Shown here one piece after another: positions 6,175-7,521 of a stretch of DNA of 7,521 bases. The stretch comes from Chitinophagales bacterium. Its GTDB lineage: Bacteria > Bacteroidota > Bacteroidia > Chitinophagales > JADIYW01. The stretch covers positions 1 to 7,521 of the forward strand of contig JADLAH010000259.1 of the NCBI GenBank assembly GCA_020848315.1, in the 5' to 3' direction. Positions within the stretch are counted from its first letter, which is position 1, and each line of letters starts with the position of its first letter. The notes under the pieces were generated by a model. That model did not search any database, was not told the DNA's origin, and saw nothing but the letters and a program-made list of their open reading frames with translations. A program made the translations under genes and the position numbers.

Positions 6175-7521
6175 CACCTTCACTTCCGTTCTTCTGTTTT
6201 TCGCCTGATTTTCTTCCGTATCATTCGGCGCGACCGGTTGTGTATCGCCATATCCTTTTGCGGTGAGTCGCAATTTATCGATTCCCTTTTTCAGCAGATA
6301 TTCCATCACGCTTTCCGCTCTTTTCTGCGAAAGCAGCAGGTTGTATTTTTTGTCGCCTTTGCTGTCTGTATGTCCGGCAATTTCCATTTTCACGGCAGGG
6401 TTTTTAAGCAGCAATTCCACCAGTTTATCCAGTTCCGCAAACGACTCCGGTTTCAGTTCACTTTTATCAAAATCGAAGAAGACATTATTCAGGGTAATTT
6501 TTCCGTTCGCGCTGATGGGCTGCAGCAAGACTTCCATTTCAAACGGTTGGGTGGCGGAAGCCTCTGCGGTGAGATTAATATTGCGGGAATAAAACAAATA
6601 TCCTTCCTGCTGTATCTGCAGCGCATTGTTTTTATTCACTTCCAGGGTGGCGAAGAAGCTGCCGTTCTGCGTCACTCCTTTCGATTCCTTTTTTGTTTCC
6701 AGATCTGTCATCGAATAATTCGCCTGCAGCAATTGTTTCGTCACCGCGTCACGCACCGTCGCTTTCAGGTAAGTGATGCGTTTCGGCTGCATTTTTTCCG
6801 GCAACTCAAAGGAATAGATATCGAGTCCTCCGAAACCATTTTCCCTGTTGGAGGCGAGGAAAGCCATCTTGCCGTCGTAAGATACCGCGAGGCCGTTATC
6901 ATCCGTTTCCGTATTAATCGGATATCCGAGGTTCTCTGCCTTTGTCCAGCCGGTATCTGTTTTGCGGGAAATATAAATATCGCCGCCGCCCATGCCCGGC
7001 CAACCGGCGGAAGTGAAATACAAAGTCTGATTATCCGCATGGATAAACGGACACTGATCGTCGTTTGCGGTATTGATATTCGGACCGAGGTTCTGCGGCT
7101 CCGACCATTTCAACTGTTCATCCAGATAGCTCACCCAGATATCCTTGCCGCCGAGGCCGCCCGGACGGCTGCTGGCAAAATACAAGGCGCGACCATCCGA
7201 AGAAAAGCTGGGCTGCGCTTCCCACGCGCTGGTATTGATCGGCTTGCCGATGCCCATGGCCGCCGTCCAGTTACCCTTGAGTTTCTGGGAAAAATAGATA
7301 TCGCAGCTACCGTAGCCATCCATGCGGTTGCACGCCGTAAAAAACAGCAATGTGCCATCCGCGTTCATGGTTTCAGCACCTTCATTATCGGCGGTGTTGA
7401 TGATATTGCCCAAAGAAACCGCGGGACTGAATCCTTTCTCCGTTTTGGTGGAGACATAAATATCTTCCTGATTATTCTGCAGCCTTGTGAAGGCCAGTAA
7501 TTTGCCATCAGGCGTCATATA
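6169..7521 (-). CDS. OmpA-family protein with WD40-like (PD40) propeller, PorE-like (5' partial)
   Basis: The frame runs off the window end (a Tyr codon precedes the first visible Met at 7516-7518), so 450 C-terminal residues are seen. Numbered from that Met: five PD40 blades, each with a (S/A)xDGxxLxF...DIY pattern (about 1-25, 49-80, 101-132, 155-186 and 208-237); a carboxypeptidase-regulatory-like beta domain (about 248-335); then an OmpA C-terminal domain (about 341-449) with FFDFDKSEL and GHTDSKG...RAESV. D385 and R400, 15 residues apart, match the pair that binds peptidoglycan diaminopimelate in OmpA domains. This order (propeller, CRD, OmpA) is that of PorE, a type 9 secretion lipoprotein that also has an N-terminal TPR region. 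The TPR region and lipobox would lie outside the window. Bacteroidota carry several such paralogues, so no symbol is given. A periplasmic, peptidoglycan-anchored role is likely. Confidence 0.92.
   Translation of the reverse strand, partial: YMTPDGKLLAFTRLQNNQEDIYVSTKTEKGFSPAVSLGNIINTADNEGAETMNADGTLLFFTACNRMDGYGSCDIYFSQKLKGNWTAAMGIGKPINTSAWEAQPSFSSDGRALYFASSRPGGLGGKDIWVSYLDEQLKWSEPQNLGPNINTANDDQCPFIHADNQTLYFTSAGWPGMGGGDIYISRKTDTGWTKAENLGYPINTETDDNGLAVSYDGKMAFLASNRENGFGGLDIYSFELPEKMQPKRITYLKATVRDAVTKQLLQANYSMTDLETKKESKGVTQNGSFFATLEVNKNNALQIQQEGYLFYSRNINLTAEASATQPFEMEVLLQPISANGKITLNNVFFDFDKSELKPESFAELDKLVELLLKNPAVKMEIAGHTDSKGDKKYNLLLSQKRAESVMEYLLKKGIDKLRLTAKGYGDTQPVAPNDTEENQAKNRRTEVKVL

Noticed and set aside
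6238..7500. 420-codon open frame on the plus strand opposite the OmpA-family gene
   Set aside because: Its product has no recognisable domain and is rich in Arg, His, Ile and Phe, as expected from the complement of the propeller/OmpA gene, whose domains are unmistakable.
7516..7518. First visible Met as the start of the OmpA-family gene
   Set aside because: It sits inside a propeller motif (YMTPDGKLLAF) at the window edge; the gene continues beyond the window.

Overview
The window looks like a chromosomal segment from a member of the Bacteroidota, possibly Chitinophagales-like; the order-level placement is a guess. The evidence is a propeller/Y_Y_Y sensor kinase paired with a LytTR regulator, an OmpA protein with a WD40-like propeller and a CRD-like segment (the PorE-type layout), a GxxExxY protein, no Shine-Dalgarno-like sites, and TAnnTTTG-type -7 boxes placed just before start codons.

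Layout. Bases 1-2242 (+) hold the 3' part of a membrane sensor histidine kinase followed 16 bp later by its LytTR response regulator. Bases 2243-2347 are a convergent gap filled by a degenerate 14-bp tandem repeat. Bases 2348-3394 (-) are pyrD, which carries a 7-bp tandem repeat inside its reading frame. Bases 3395-3652 are a divergent gap with a pyrD-side and a rarA-side -7 box and, between them, a small inverted-repeat element. Bases 3653-4909 (+) are rarA. Bases 4912-5388 are an AT-rich GxxExxY gene bounded by imperfect inverted repeats of the same family as the pyrD-rarA element. Bases 5389-6174 (+) are kdsA, starting exactly where the right-hand repeat ends. Bases 6169-7521 (-) are the 3' part of a PorE-like OmpA/propeller gene that overlaps the kdsA end by 6 bp.

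How the genes relate. Only the kinase and regulator form an obvious functional pair. pyrD (pyrimidine synthesis), rarA (replication-fork maintenance) and kdsA (Kdo for LPS) are housekeeping genes with no shared pathway. kdsA and the OmpA-family gene both concern the cell envelope but are convergent and need not be co-regulated.

The most interesting signal is the repeat family around accCAC...AAG / CTT...GTGGt. Four arms occur in alternating orientation at 3442-3474, 3562-3591, 4912-4943 and 5357-5388. They delimit one gene-less element (about 150 bp) and one element carrying a PD-(D/E)XK-type GxxExxY gene (about 477 bp). This resembles a non-autonomous and a gene-carrying version of one small mobile cassette. 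That interpretation is inference; the repeats themselves are directly visible.
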